NCBI RefSeq assembly: GCF_022775115.1
Contig: NZ_JALFLA010000011.1
Span: forward strand, 43,284-107,283
DNA length: 64,000 bases
Direction of reading: 5' to 3'
Source of the DNA: Agathobaculum sp.
GTDB lineage: Bacteria > Bacillota > Clostridia > Oscillospirales > Butyricicoccaceae
Numbering within the stretch: the stretch's first letter is position 1; every line of letters starts with the position of its first letter. Both the position numbers and the translations under genes were made by a program. This document shows positions 52,844 to 62,400 of the stretch, in pieces. The notes beneath the pieces were generated by a model. It saw only the letters and a program-made list of their open reading frames with translations, was not told the DNA's origin and did not search any database.

Positions 52844-54142
52844 TTACAGATAAAACCGTCCCGGCACAAGCACGTCCTCCTGCTGCCGGTAGGCTGCGAT
52901 CAGGCCGCGCCGCGCGCCGTCCGCGCCCGCGGCGGCCTGCCGCGCGGGCAGAATGGTACGGTAGCGCTCCCCCACACGCAAGCACTGCAGGCGAATGGTC
53001 GCCGAGGCAAGCGCGCCCTCCTCAAACACAAAGGTGGCAAAATCCTGCTCGCCCAGCACGGGCACACCGCCGTACATCTGCAGGAAAACCAGCGCTGTGC
53101 GCCCGCCGCCCTGCTGGCGCACCGCGTAGAGCGAGGGCTGTGTACCCGTTTCTGCCGCGCGCATTGCGCCTTCCAGAATCAGGCGCGCGCAGTCGAGCTG
53201 TGCGTCCAGCGCGGCCAAGCCCTCCGCCTCGCCGCTGTCATAGGCACGCACAGTGCTGTCCGCCCCGGTAGCGGCATACTGCACCATACCTGTGTCCCAG
53301 ACGCGCAGCGTGCTCGCGTTGTCCACAAACACCTTGACCCTGCCGCCCTGCTCGGGATAGGTACGCGCGTAGGGCGTGTAATCGAACGCGGCCAGCAGGG
53401 TTTCCAGCCCCGCGCCGCTTTGCGGCTCGAACAGCGCGGGCGCTTGCGCCGTCAGCAGCGGCAGCGAGAGCGCCTCACTCTCAAACAGCAGCGTTTCCGG
53501 GTAGACTGCATACGCGCTGCCCGCAAATTTGCAGGGCAGGCCGCGAAAGCCTTGCTGCGCGGTCTCGAGCGCCGCGCGGTCGGCCTTAGCCTGCGCGGCA
53601 TACAGCGTACCGTCCACCGCGCGCACAAACAGCGTTTCGGTTTCGGCCGCGTACACCACTGTTTCCACGGCCAGCGTGCTGTCCCACACGCCGCCCATCC
53701 AGCTTGCCAGCATCCCGAGCGGGATCGCGCCGTGATAGCGCAGCAGCGCGCAGTTCTGCCCGCCGAGTGCGGCGGTCAGCGCGGTTTCGTCCGCCGGGTG
53801 CAGCGCGCCGCCTGCCAGCACCTGCGCCCAGAGCGCGCGCGTAGCCTCCATCCCGGCGTCCAGCTCGGCCGGACTGTACTGCACGCCGTACAGCTGCCCA
53901 TCGACCACCAGCGCAAGCTGCGCCGGCTCGGCCGCGGCCACGCCCGACGAGCGCAGCACATAACCGACTGCGCCGCCGCTCAGCCGGTCATACGCCCGGC
54001 GCAGCACGCTGTCCACCGGCATCTGCGCGATGTTCAGGCCAGTCAGCCAATTGGCCGCGCACAGCACGACCAGCAGCAGTACCAGCACGACCAGCGATAC
54101 ATTTTTCACCGTGTTCTTTGCCGACTTCTGCGCGCCGTTCAT
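52844..54142 (-). CDS. walH: WalH (YycH)-like WalK regulator
   Basis: The 432-residue product has a short cytoplasmic N-terminus, one helix (about 15-36; VSLVVLVLLLVVLCAAN) and a long extracytoplasmic part, as in YycH. Its ATG overlaps the walK stop by four bases, and walI follows after 26 bases. The sequence is divergent from Bacillus YycH; position, size and topology are the main support. Confidence 0.82.
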   Translation of the reverse strand: MNGAQKSAKNTVKNVSLVVLVLLLVVLCAANWLTGLNIAQMPVDSVLRRAYDRLSGGAVGYVLRSSGVAAAEPAQLALVVDGQLYGVQYSPAELDAGMEATRALWAQVLAGGALHPADETALTAALGGQNCALLRYHGAIPLGMLASWMGGVWDSTLAVETVVYAAETETLFVRAVDGTLYAAQAKADRAALETAQQGFRGLPCKFAGSAYAVYPETLLFESEALSLPLLTAQAPALFEPQSGAGLETLLAAFDYTPYARTYPEQGGRVKVFVDNASTLRVWDTGMVQYAATGADSTVRAYDSGEAEGLAALDAQLDCARLILEGAMRAAETGTQPSLYAVRQQGGGRTALVFLQMYGGVPVLGEQDFATFVFEEGALASATIRLQCLRVGERYRTILPARQAAAGADGARRGLIAAYRQQEDVLVPGRFYL

Positions 54143-55920
54143 GCCTGCGCCTCCTCCCCACCCGGGGTCAGGCCGGTCGGCAGCGTAATGGTGACCGTCG
54201 TGCCCTTGCCGTATTCGCTGGCAAGCGCGATGCGGCCTTCATGCTGCTGGACGATCTCCTTGGCGATCGCAAGGCCAAGGCCGGTGCCGCCCGCCGCGCG
54301 TGAGCGCGCCTTGTCCACGCGGTAGAAGCGCTCAAACAGCCGGGGCACGTCGGCCTCAGGGATGCCGACGCCGTCATCCTCGACCGTGATGCGCACATGG
54401 CTTTGCCCGTGCGCGCAGGCCGACAGGCGGATGTGCCCGCCTGAGGGGGTATATTTGACCGCGTTTGACAGGATATTGGCCACGACCTGCTCGAGCCGCT
54501 CACGGTCGCCCACGAGCGCGGGCAAGGTATCCGGCGCGTCAACGGTCAGCTCGTGGCCGCTGTTCTCGGCGGTCAGCTTCATCGCGCCCGCGACGTTTTT
54601 GAGCATATCCCCCAGTGAAAAGCGCGTCATGCGCAGCTCCATGCGGCCGTAATCGAGCTTGGACAGCGTCAGCAGGTCGGTCACAATGCGCGCCATGCGG
54701 TCGGACTCGCTCGATATCACGCCGAGGAACTGCTTTTCCGTCTCCGGCGGGATATCGCCCGCCGCGTCCAGCAGCGTTTCGGTGTAGGAGTGAATGTTGG
54801 TCAGCGGCGTGCGCAGCTCGTGCGACACGTTGGCCACAAATTCGCGCCGCGCCTCGTCCAGCTTGCGCTGCTCGGTGATATCATGGAAGACGGCGATCAC
54901 ACCGCCCTCGCCGTCCAGCGCGCCATAGGGCGCGAGCGTCACCGACAGCACGCGCCCGCGCCGCGTGATCTCGCTGGTCAGGAAAGTGCGCATGGCGGTC
55001 TCGTCCGCGCCGAGCAGGTCGATGTCGGCAAACAGCTCGTCAAAGCTGAGACCGTCCTCCATGCGCACGCCAAGCAGGCTCTCGGTCGCGGGGTTCATGT
55101 GGATGAGCGTGCCGTCGGTGGTGAAGGCGGCCACGCCGTCGGTCATATGCAGAAACAGGGTGGACAGCTTGTCCCGCTCGCCCTGCACCTCGCCGATCGT
55201 GCTTTTGAGCCGTTCGGCCATATAGTTGAACGAGCGCGTCAGCTCGCCGATCTCGTCGGACGACTGCACGCCCAGCTGCTGGTCGTAATGCCCCTCGGCG
55301 ATCAGGCGCGCGCCCTCGGTGATGCGCTCAATCGGTGTGGTGATCGTTTTGGACAGCAGAAAGGACAACAAAATGGCCGCCAGCATACCAAACATCATAG
55401 CCTGCATGACGATTTGGAAAAACCGCCACGACAGGTCGGAGATCTCCTGCTTCTGGTCGGCGATATAGATGATATAATCCACCTGCCCGTCCCCGTCCGC
55501 CTGGAGCGGGATGGCTACGTCTATCACGCTGTCCGCCACCGAGGAGCGCGTACCCGTACCGCCCGCCATCGCGGCGATGATGTTGCTGGTGCGCGTGAGC
55601 GAGCCGGCCAGATTTTCATTCCAGCCCTCCAGATAGCGTCCCTCACCGTCCAGAATATAGTACGGGCGGTAATCACCGATGCCGAGCGTGACTGCGTAGG
55701 CGCTTACCGCCGTTTTCAGTCCGGCTGCGCCCGTCTCCGCCGCCGTTTGCTCCAGCGAAGCGATCAGCGCAGGGTCGAACACGTCCTGCACCTGCTCATA
55801 AAAGCTATCCAGATAAAAGGTGCTGACGCTGTTGATGAGAAACGTGCCGACCACGGCCATGACCGACACGATCAGCAGCACGAGGATCAGCACCAGCTTC
55901 ATGTGTAAGGAGCGAAACAT
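54139..55920 (-). CDS. walK: Sensor histidine kinase WalK
   Basis: WalK controls wall synthesis and turnover through WalR. The 593-residue protein starts MFRSLHMKLVLILVLL behind GGAGGTG. Order: helix (about 7-30), extracytoplasmic sensor (about 30-160), second helix, HAMP (about 185-240), PAS (about 255-345), HisKA with FVANVSHELRTPLTN near 365, and a HATPase with DDGVGIP and GTGLGLAIAKEI. GGAGG lies directly upstream. The full domain set matches Firmicutes WalK. Confidence 0.95.
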   Translation of the reverse strand: MFRSLHMKLVLILVLLIVSVMAVVGTFLINSVSTFYLDSFYEQVQDVFDPALIASLEQTAAETGAAGLKTAVSAYAVTLGIGDYRPYYILDGEGRYLEGWNENLAGSLTRTSNIIAAMAGGTGTRSSVADSVIDVAIPLQADGDGQVDYIIYIADQKQEISDLSWRFFQIVMQAMMFGMLAAILLSFLLSKTITTPIERITEGARLIAEGHYDQQLGVQSSDEIGELTRSFNYMAERLKSTIGEVQGERDKLSTLFLHMTDGVAAFTTDGTLIHMNPATESLLGVRMEDGLSFDELFADIDLLGADETAMRTFLTSEITRRGRVLSVTLAPYGALDGEGGVIAVFHDITEQRKLDEARREFVANVSHELRTPLTNIHSYTETLLDAAGDIPPETEKQFLGVISSESDRMARIVTDLLTLSKLDYGRMELRMTRFSLGDMLKNVAGAMKLTAENSGHELTVDAPDTLPALVGDRERLEQVVANILSNAVKYTPSGGHIRLSACAHGQSHVRITVEDDGVGIPEADVPRLFERFYRVDKARSRAAGGTGLGLAIAKEIVQQHEGRIALASEYGKGTTVTITLPTGLTPGGEEAQA

Positions 55921-56013
55921 TTGACACCTCCGCTGTTTCGACCGGAAGCGCGCTTCCGCATCCGGGTGGCTGCGCCGCGCATCCGCCGCGGCAGGCCGGG
56001 ACACGGCATGTTC

Positions 56014-56712
56014 CTATGCCCCTTCCCCGGCAAAATAATATCCCATTCCCCGCTTGGTCATGATATAATGCGGGCTGGCGGGCTGATCCTCAACCTTTTC
56101 GCGCAGGCGGCGGATGGCAACATCGACCGCGCGCAGGTCGCCGTAATATTCATAGCCCCACACCTGCGCCATCAGCTCCTCGCGCGAGAACACGCGCCCC
56201 GGCGCGGCCGACAGAAAGCACAGGATGTCAAACTCCCGCGCGGAAAGCTCGAGCGGCCTGCCGTTTTTGTAGGCCATGCCGTTTTCCTTCGAGACGCGCA
56301 GGCCGCTGCCGGTGTACACCGGCAGCCTTTCCCGCTCCTCTCCCGAGAGCACGCGGCGCATATTGGCCTTGACGCGCGCCATCAGCTCGCGCATGGAAAA
56401 GGGCTTGGTGATGTAGTCGTCCGCGCCCAGCTCAAGCCCCATGACCTTGTCGGTCTCCTCCTCGCGGGCGGTCAGCATGATGATGGGCGTGTCGTTTTTC
56501 TCGCGCACATGCCGCAGCACCTCGAAGCCGTCCATGCCGGGCAGCATCACGTCCAGCAGGATGAGGTCGGGCATGTCGTGCAGCGCACGGGCCAGTCCCT
56601 CCATGCCATCGTAGGCGGCAAGCGTGTCGTAACCCTCGCGCTGGAGATTGAACACCAGAATATCCGCGATGGCGCGTTCATCCTCGATCACGAGGATCGT
56701 TTTTTTATCCAT
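56014..56712 (-). CDS. walR: Response regulator WalR
   Basis: WalR is the essential OmpR-family regulator of autolysin and wall genes; it binds TGTWAH-N5-TGTWAH direct repeats. The 232-residue protein has a receiver (LLDVMLPGMDG with the acceptor Asp, TKPFSMREL) and a winged helix (ELSAREFDILCFL, EELMAQVWGYEYYGD, RGMGYYF). It is the first wal gene, cotranscribed with walK. A matching WalR box lies in this window at 33982. Confidence 0.96.
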   Translation of the reverse strand: MDKKTILVIEDERAIADILVFNLQREGYDTLAAYDGMEGLARALHDMPDLILLDVMLPGMDGFEVLRHVREKNDTPIIMLTAREEETDKVMGLELGADDYITKPFSMRELMARVKANMRRVLSGEERERLPVYTGSGLRVSKENGMAYKNGRPLELSAREFDILCFLSAAPGRVFSREELMAQVWGYEYYGDLRAVDVAIRRLREKVEDQPASPHYIMTKRGMGYYFAGEGA

Positions 56713-56753
56713 AATGCCTCCTTTTCAGAGGGGTCGTGCGCTGATACCGCCGC

Positions 56754-57293
56754 TCAATACAGTCCCTTGAGCCTTGCGCGGTACAGCGCGGCGATGGTCT
56801 TGGCGTCGCGCAGCGCGTCGCGCGCAACCATTTCCTCGACCTCGGCGATGGGAAGGCGCACGACCTCAACGAACTCGTCCTCGTCCGGCTGCATCTCGCC
56901 CTCGGTCAGCTCGAGCGCGGCATACAGCGAGATCACCTCGTCCAGAAACCCGGGCGACGGATACAGCCGCCCGAGCGGCACCATGCGCCCGGCCGTGCAG
57001 CCGGTCTCCTCCCGCAACTCGCGCCTGCCGCATTCTTCCGCGTCCTCTGCGCCGTGATCCATCTTGCCCGCCGGTATCTCAAGCAGCACCGTGTCAAACG
57101 GATAGCGAAACTGCCGCACCAAGATCACATTGCCGTCCCGGTCGATTGGCAGCACGCCCACACCCGGCACATGCTCGCATACCTCACGCTGCGCAGTGCG
57201 GCCGTTTGGCAGCAGCGCCTCGTCCAGCCGCGCCTTCATGATCCGCCCCTCAAATAAATACCGGGCGGAAAGCTGTTTTTCAGTCATATCCAT
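56754..57293 (-). CDS. Nudix hydrolase, ADP-ribose pyrophosphatase-like
   Basis: The 179-residue protein starts MDMTEKQLSARYLFEG behind GAGG. It has the Nudix box around AGKMDHGAEDAEECGRREL and REETGC, with one extra residue (Ala) between the box Gly and its first Glu compared with the usual spacing. VLVRQFRYP and the Pro/Gly pattern resemble ADP-ribose pyrophosphatases. It lies between the GH13 enzyme gene and walR, 41 bases from walR. Confidence 0.92.
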   Translation of the reverse strand: MDMTEKQLSARYLFEGRIMKARLDEALLPNGRTAQREVCEHVPGVGVLPIDRDGNVILVRQFRYPFDTVLLEIPAGKMDHGAEDAEECGRRELREETGCTAGRMVPLGRLYPSPGFLDEVISLYAALELTEGEMQPDEDEFVEVVRLPIAEVEEMVARDALRDAKTIAALYRARLKGLY

Positions 57294-57319
57294 CAGAAAC
57301 ACCTCACTGTCATCCTGCG

Positions 57320-59224
57320 TCAGAGCGTGCCGAAACAACGCAGCACATAGGCTGTTTCAGGCGGCACGCTGGCGATTACACCTTGGTCGCCGTGCATGTC
57401 AAACTCCACCGGACTGAGGATATCGGCCGCGTACAGCGCGTCGATCGGCGCGCGCGCGGTCGTGTGCCCCCGGTTTACCAGCACAACGATGCGCGACTGG
57501 CCGTAGCACCGCTCATATTGCAGCAGCGCGCCCTCGCACGCAAGAAAGCGCAGCTCGCCGCGGTTGAGCGTTTCGCTCCGGTCGCGCTGCTCGCACAGCG
57601 TGCGGTAAAACTCCAGCAGCTCCGCATCCTCTGCGCCCCATGGGTAAGTGCCGCGATTGAAGGGGTCCTCAAAGCCCTGCTTGCCGGCCTCATCACCATA
57701 GTAGATGGTCGGCGAGCCGGGCATGGTGAATTGGATGACGGCCGCCAGCTTGAGCCGGCGCTTGGCGCTTTCCAGCCGGTCGGGCGGCAGGGTATAGTGG
57801 GCGCGGCCGTCGCGGTCCATCTTCCATTCCTCGTCCGACACGCCCAGAATGGTCAGCGCGCGGGGCGTGTCGTGTGTGCCGATGATGTTCATGAGGTTGT
57901 AGAACACCGCACGCGGATAATTTTCCCGCACGGTCTCCATCCGCTCAGCGAAATGCTCAGCCGTGCCGCCGCCCAAAAAGCCCAAAATGGCCTCCCGCAG
58001 CGGGTAATTCATCACCGAGTCCAGCTCGCCGCCCTGAAAATAGGTGCGCCGCTCGGAATAGGCGATCTTGTTGGAGGCATCCTCCCAAACCTCGCCAACG
58101 ATGAGCGCGTCAGGTTTTTCGCGCTTGGCCGCGGCGTTCAGGCGGCGAATGAAGGCGTCGGGCAGCTCATCGGCCACGTCCAGCCGCCAGCCGGACGCGC
58201 CCAGCCGCAGCCAGCGGCGGATGACACTATCCTCGTTTTCGATGATGTAGTCGATGTAGCTTGCATCGTCCTCGCGCACCTGCGGCAGTGTGTAGATGCC
58301 CCACCACGAGCCATACTTGTCCGGCCACTTCTGAAAATCAAACCAACTGTAATAGGGCGAATCCTGCGACTGGTGCGCGCCGACGCTGTCATACCGTCCC
58401 CGGGCGTTGAAGTAGCGGCTGTCGTAGCCGGTGTGGTTGAACACACCGTCCAGAATGACGCGCATCCCGCGCTTTTCCGCCTCGCTGCACAGCATGCGGA
58501 AGTCCTCCTCATCGCCCAGCTGTGGGTCGATTTTCTTATAATCGCCCGTGTCGTAGCGGTGGTTGGAATACGCCTGAAAGATCGGATTAAAGTAGAGCGT
58601 GCGCACGCGCAGGCTTTCCAGATAGTCCAGCTTTTCGATCACGCCGCGCAGCGTGCCGCCGAAAAAGTCGTTGTTCAGTATCTCGCCGTGCTCATCCGGC
58701 TTGTATACAGGCAGATCGTCCCAGTTTTCGTGCAGCACACGGGGGGCAACGCCCTCCGCCTCAGGCTGGACGGGCAGCTTATCCCGGCAGAAGCGGTCGG
58801 GAAAGATATTGTAGGTGATACCCTCGCCAAACCAACCGGGCGGACGGTACTGCGGATCATACACCGTCAACTGGTATTTATCGCCCAGCGTGTCGATGAT
58901 CTCCGACCGGCCGCCATAGCCGCGCGAGACAAAGCGCGGCCCGCCCGCGGTATCCATCGTGAAATAGTACCAATACAGTCCCGGCTCGGCCGGGGTGAAG
59001 CTCACGCAGTAGCGGTCGCGCGCGCCGCACAATCCATACCAGCGCATCGGATAGGCGACGGCCTCGCAGCCGTCCCGCTCGATCCAGAGCGTGATATGCT
59101 CGGTGCCGCGTTCACGGCGCGGATAGGTGGAAAACTCGATCACTTCCCCGGCCGGCGCTGCGCCGTAGGGCGTTTTGCAGGCCAGCTCGCGCGAGTGGAA
59201 CATACAATTGGGAATCTCTTTCAA
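57320..59224 (-). CDS. GH13 alpha-glucan hydrolase (neopullulanase/cyclomaltodextrinase-like)
   Basis: The product of about 634 residues has an N-terminal beta domain (about 1-125, CBM34-like), then a GH13 barrel. The catalytic residues are Asp near 348 in GWRLDVADEL, Glu near 378 in VGEVWED and Asp near 450 in IGTHDTPR. A small beta domain ends it. There is no signal peptide, so it acts on cytoplasmic maltodextrins or cyclodextrins. A TTG start at 59224 (GGGGG seven bases upstream) is preferred; ATG 59242 lies almost at the predicted transcript start. Confidence 0.92.
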   Translation of the reverse strand: MKEIPNCMFHSRELACKTPYGAAPAGEVIEFSTYPRRERGTEHITLWIERDGCEAVAYPMRWYGLCGARDRYCVSFTPAEPGLYWYYFTMDTAGGPRFVSRGYGGRSEIIDTLGDKYQLTVYDPQYRPPGWFGEGITYNIFPDRFCRDKLPVQPEAEGVAPRVLHENWDDLPVYKPDEHGEILNNDFFGGTLRGVIEKLDYLESLRVRTLYFNPIFQAYSNHRYDTGDYKKIDPQLGDEEDFRMLCSEAEKRGMRVILDGVFNHTGYDSRYFNARGRYDSVGAHQSQDSPYYSWFDFQKWPDKYGSWWGIYTLPQVREDDASYIDYIIENEDSVIRRWLRLGASGWRLDVADELPDAFIRRLNAAAKREKPDALIVGEVWEDASNKIAYSERRTYFQGGELDSVMNYPLREAILGFLGGGTAEHFAERMETVRENYPRAVFYNLMNIIGTHDTPRALTILGVSDEEWKMDRDGRAHYTLPPDRLESAKRRLKLAAVIQFTMPGSPTIYYGDEAGKQGFEDPFNRGTYPWGAEDAELLEFYRTLCEQRDRSETLNRGELRFLACEGALLQYERCYGQSRIVVLVNRGHTTARAPIDALYAADILSPVEFDMHGDQGVIASVPPETAYVLRCFGTL

Positions 59225-59257
59225 AACATTTCCCCCAGACATAAAAACTCTGTATAC

Positions 59258-59286
59258 AGTATAGCACAAAGCGTCCCGCCGGTAAA
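59258..59286 (-). promoter_or_regulatory. Promoter of the GH13-Nudix-wal unit
   Basis: TTTACC (59281-59286), a 17-base spacer and TATACT (59258-59263) on the minus strand. No other clear promoter is seen upstream of walR. Confidence 0.75.
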
Positions 59287-59342
59287 CAAAAAACGGTGGG
59301 ACTTATTCATCCCGCCCGACAGCGGGCGACGCGGCGGCAAAG

Positions 59343-59379
59343 AAAAACGGACTTAGCAGCAACTGCCAAGTCCGTTTTT
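59343..59379. terminator. Terminator after the SLH protein gene
   Basis: A 12-bp perfect stem (AAAAACGGACTT) whose loop forms a second 4-bp hairpin, with T-runs on both sides. It lies 84 bases after the SLH gene's stop on the minus strand. A 6-bp GTCCCC/GGGGAC hairpin lies between them at 59410-59424. Confidence 0.85.
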
Positions 59380-59462
59380 GGTCTGTTTCACGCGCGGTTT
59401 TCCGTGTCAGTCCCCAAAGGGGACAAAGAACCGCTCATGCCCTGCTTACGGGCTCGTTCGGC

Positions 59463-62400
59463 TCAGCCCTGCTGACTGTCCACGAGCTGCATCAGCATCT
59501 GCGCCACCTGCGCGCGGGTCGCGGTGCCCTGCGGGTCGAGGATGCCCTCGCCCTTGCCGCTCATGATGCCGTTTTCGTTCGCCCAAGCCAGCGCCTGCTG
59601 CGCATATTCACTGATCTGATTCGTGTCCCGGAAGCCGTCAAGCGTGTGCGCGCTCGCCGGGCTGCCCGCGTAGCGCCAGAGCATGACCGCGAGCTGCTCG
59701 CGTGTGATGCTATCCTCTGCGCCGAAGCTGCCGTCTCCATAGCCGCTGACAATGTTCCTGCCGACTGCCCAATCGACGGCATCGGCATACCACGCACCTG
59801 CGGCCACATCGGCAAAGCCGCCCGCCACACCTGCGGTGGGGTTATTCTCCAGATTGTGCAGCACCTTGGCCAGCATACCGCGCGTCATCGGCTGCTCAGG
59901 CGCGAAGGAGGTCTCGCTTGTGCCGCTGAAGATCTCGCGCGCGGCCACAAAAGTCACTGCGTTGTTCGCCCAGCTTGCCGCCGGCACGTCGTCAAACTGC
60001 CGGCTGTTGTCCACCAGCTTGACTGTGGCAGCGCCATTCAACGTGAGCACCACGCCGTTTTCGCTTACAGCCGACTTTTTCACCAGTGTCTCCGTGCCAT
60101 CCGCGCTGACCAACACGGCCACCGTGCCGACGGTCAGGTTCTTGGTCGGAATCTCAACAGCAACGTTGCCGGTGGGCGCGTCCACCTTGACTGCCGCAGC
60201 CTGACCGCCCTGCCGCGCGGCCTCGGCCTGCACAGGCAGGGTCACCGGCCGGCCGGTCTGCTCCGCTGCCTGCACGGCAGCCGTAGACACCTTGGCGGAG
60301 ACCTCGGTCACCGCGCCGTTTTTGTCGGTCACGGTCGTGCCGGCAACGCCCATGGCAGTCTCGCGGGTCTCGGTGGTCGAGCCGTCCTTCTTGGTCTCCA
60401 TCGTGACGGTCGAGCCGTCAGCATATTTGGTGGTCTCGGTCACTGTGCCGGTGGCTGCATCGGTCTTGATGGTCGTGGTCGAGCCATCCGCGTTCTGCTG
60501 GGTGGTATCCGTCGTGGTGGTCGTACCGCCGCCGGTTCCGCCACCGCCGCCACCGCCGGTTCCGCCGCCGCCAGTTCCGCCGCCAGATGTGGTCGGCCTG
60601 TCAGCGATGGTAAGTGTAGCGGGCTGGTATGTAACGGCATAATTGCCATTGCCGTCCGCCGCGCTGACGATCACGATATCATAGCTGCCGGACTTGCTGG
60701 TATCCGGCATGACCGCCGTGCCGCCCGTCTGATACGCCATCACGGGCACGCCGCCCAGCGTATCACCGCCGACCAGTCCACTTATGGTGTAATGGGTGTT
60801 CAGTACAGGGTTTGTCAGATCGGGTATCGAGTCGCCCACATAGATACTCTGGCTCTTGGCGGCAACGGTGACCGCCGCCTTGTTCACGGTCAGGCGGTAG
60901 GACGCGCTGGCCGCGACGTACTCCGCCGTCTCCGCGGCATTGGCGGTGATAACAGCCTCGCCCACCTTGCGGATGGTCACCTGCCCGGTCGTTTGGTCAA
61001 CAACGGCGACCTCCGGCGCGCTGCTTTCATAGGTCACGTTGCTGCCCGCCGCCGCGCCGGTGGCCGGGACAGTAAAGGGCGCGTCGCCGTAGGTCTTGGT
61101 CTGCGCAGGCGCGGCAAAGCCAAACGCGCTCTGCGTCTCCTTGCTGCCCACGGTCAGCGTCACAACGATCTCGTATTCCTCATAATTGTCGCTTGCCACA
61201 ACCACCCGTACTATAGCCGTCTCGCCTACGGTGGCGTTGTTTTGGAAGGCAAAATGCAGGCTGTCGCCGGATACGGTCGGCTCACCGTTCAGCAGCGCCT
61301 TACCCGCCGTCACATCTACCGCGTCCACACGCGCGCCCGCGACCAGCACGGCGGTCAACTGCACTGTGCCGCTGCTGCCATACTTGGCACTGCCCGCGAG
61401 AGGAGCGGGGGTGTACACATCCTTGCCGATGTCCACAGTGACGGGGTTGACGCCGGTCAGGCTGTAGCTGCCCGCGCGCGCACCCGCGAGCTTGACGCCG
61501 GTGACGGTGACGGCCTTATTGTCGCCCGCGTTCGCGTCCGCCATCTTGCCGACCGCACCACTCAGGTCAACGCGCACATCGTCATTTACGATCGCGCCGT
61601 CAACTGTGCCGCCGACCAGTTCGACCATATTCGAGCCGTTGTAGATGCGGCTCACGGCTTGCAGGCCGGTAACGGTGACAGGCTTTGCCGTCACCACGGC
61701 CTTGACCGTCTTGGTGGCAAATACGCTCGCGTCACTCTTGAGGGCGACCTTGACCTCGACCGGCAGTTCGCCCGCCTCCAAGATCGTCGGGCATACGGTC
61801 GTCGCGGGCGCGCCCTGCGCGGTGTAGGTCACGTCATACAGGCTGGCATCCACGCTGCCCAGCAGAACTGCGTTGTGGGACTGCCCGTTGTACTCACCAG
61901 TGTAGGCAGTGACCTGCTGCATTACCGCTTCCGGAATCTTCGCAGACGGATCGGAATCGCCGGGACCGGGGTCAGGGGGGGTGGAGGGATCGGTGATGTT
62001 CAGCGTGAGGGTATCTGTCGCGGTCGTGCCGCTTTCCGTCTCCACCGAGACGGTGAACTTGTAGCTGCCGGGGTTCTGAAGCCCAATATGAAATACGGGA
62101 TAGGTATCATCCCCCTGTGCATCTATCGCAAACATATCTGTGATGCCTAAGATTGTGCTACTATAACTGTATCCGTATCTCCCATCATACTCCCGATAAG
62201 CCGTTTTCACCTCTCCTCCATCCTTTTGGATTTGAACAGTGAACGGAACTAGGAAGATGAATTGACCGTCCGGGATCGGAGCCTCAATACTGACCTCTAC
62301 GCCCCGCTTATCCTTAATTTCATCCGTCGTTCTGTTGATGACATTGTTTACAAAGCGGAAGGAGGACGGCTTGACCGGACCGGTCGGCTTTGTGCCGCCG

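Noticed and set aside
59291..59300. Another intergenic GTGGGAC on the plus strand
   Set aside because: No GTrT follows at 18 bases and no plus-strand gene lies downstream; a chance copy.
57383..59356. 657-codon plus-strand frame opposite the GH13 gene
   Set aside because: Antisense shadow; the minus frame has all three GH13 catalytic residues.
59646..62150. 834-codon plus-strand frame opposite the SLH protein gene
   Set aside because: Antisense shadow of a well supported gene; the His/Arg/Gly-rich product is typical of reversed GC-rich coding DNA.
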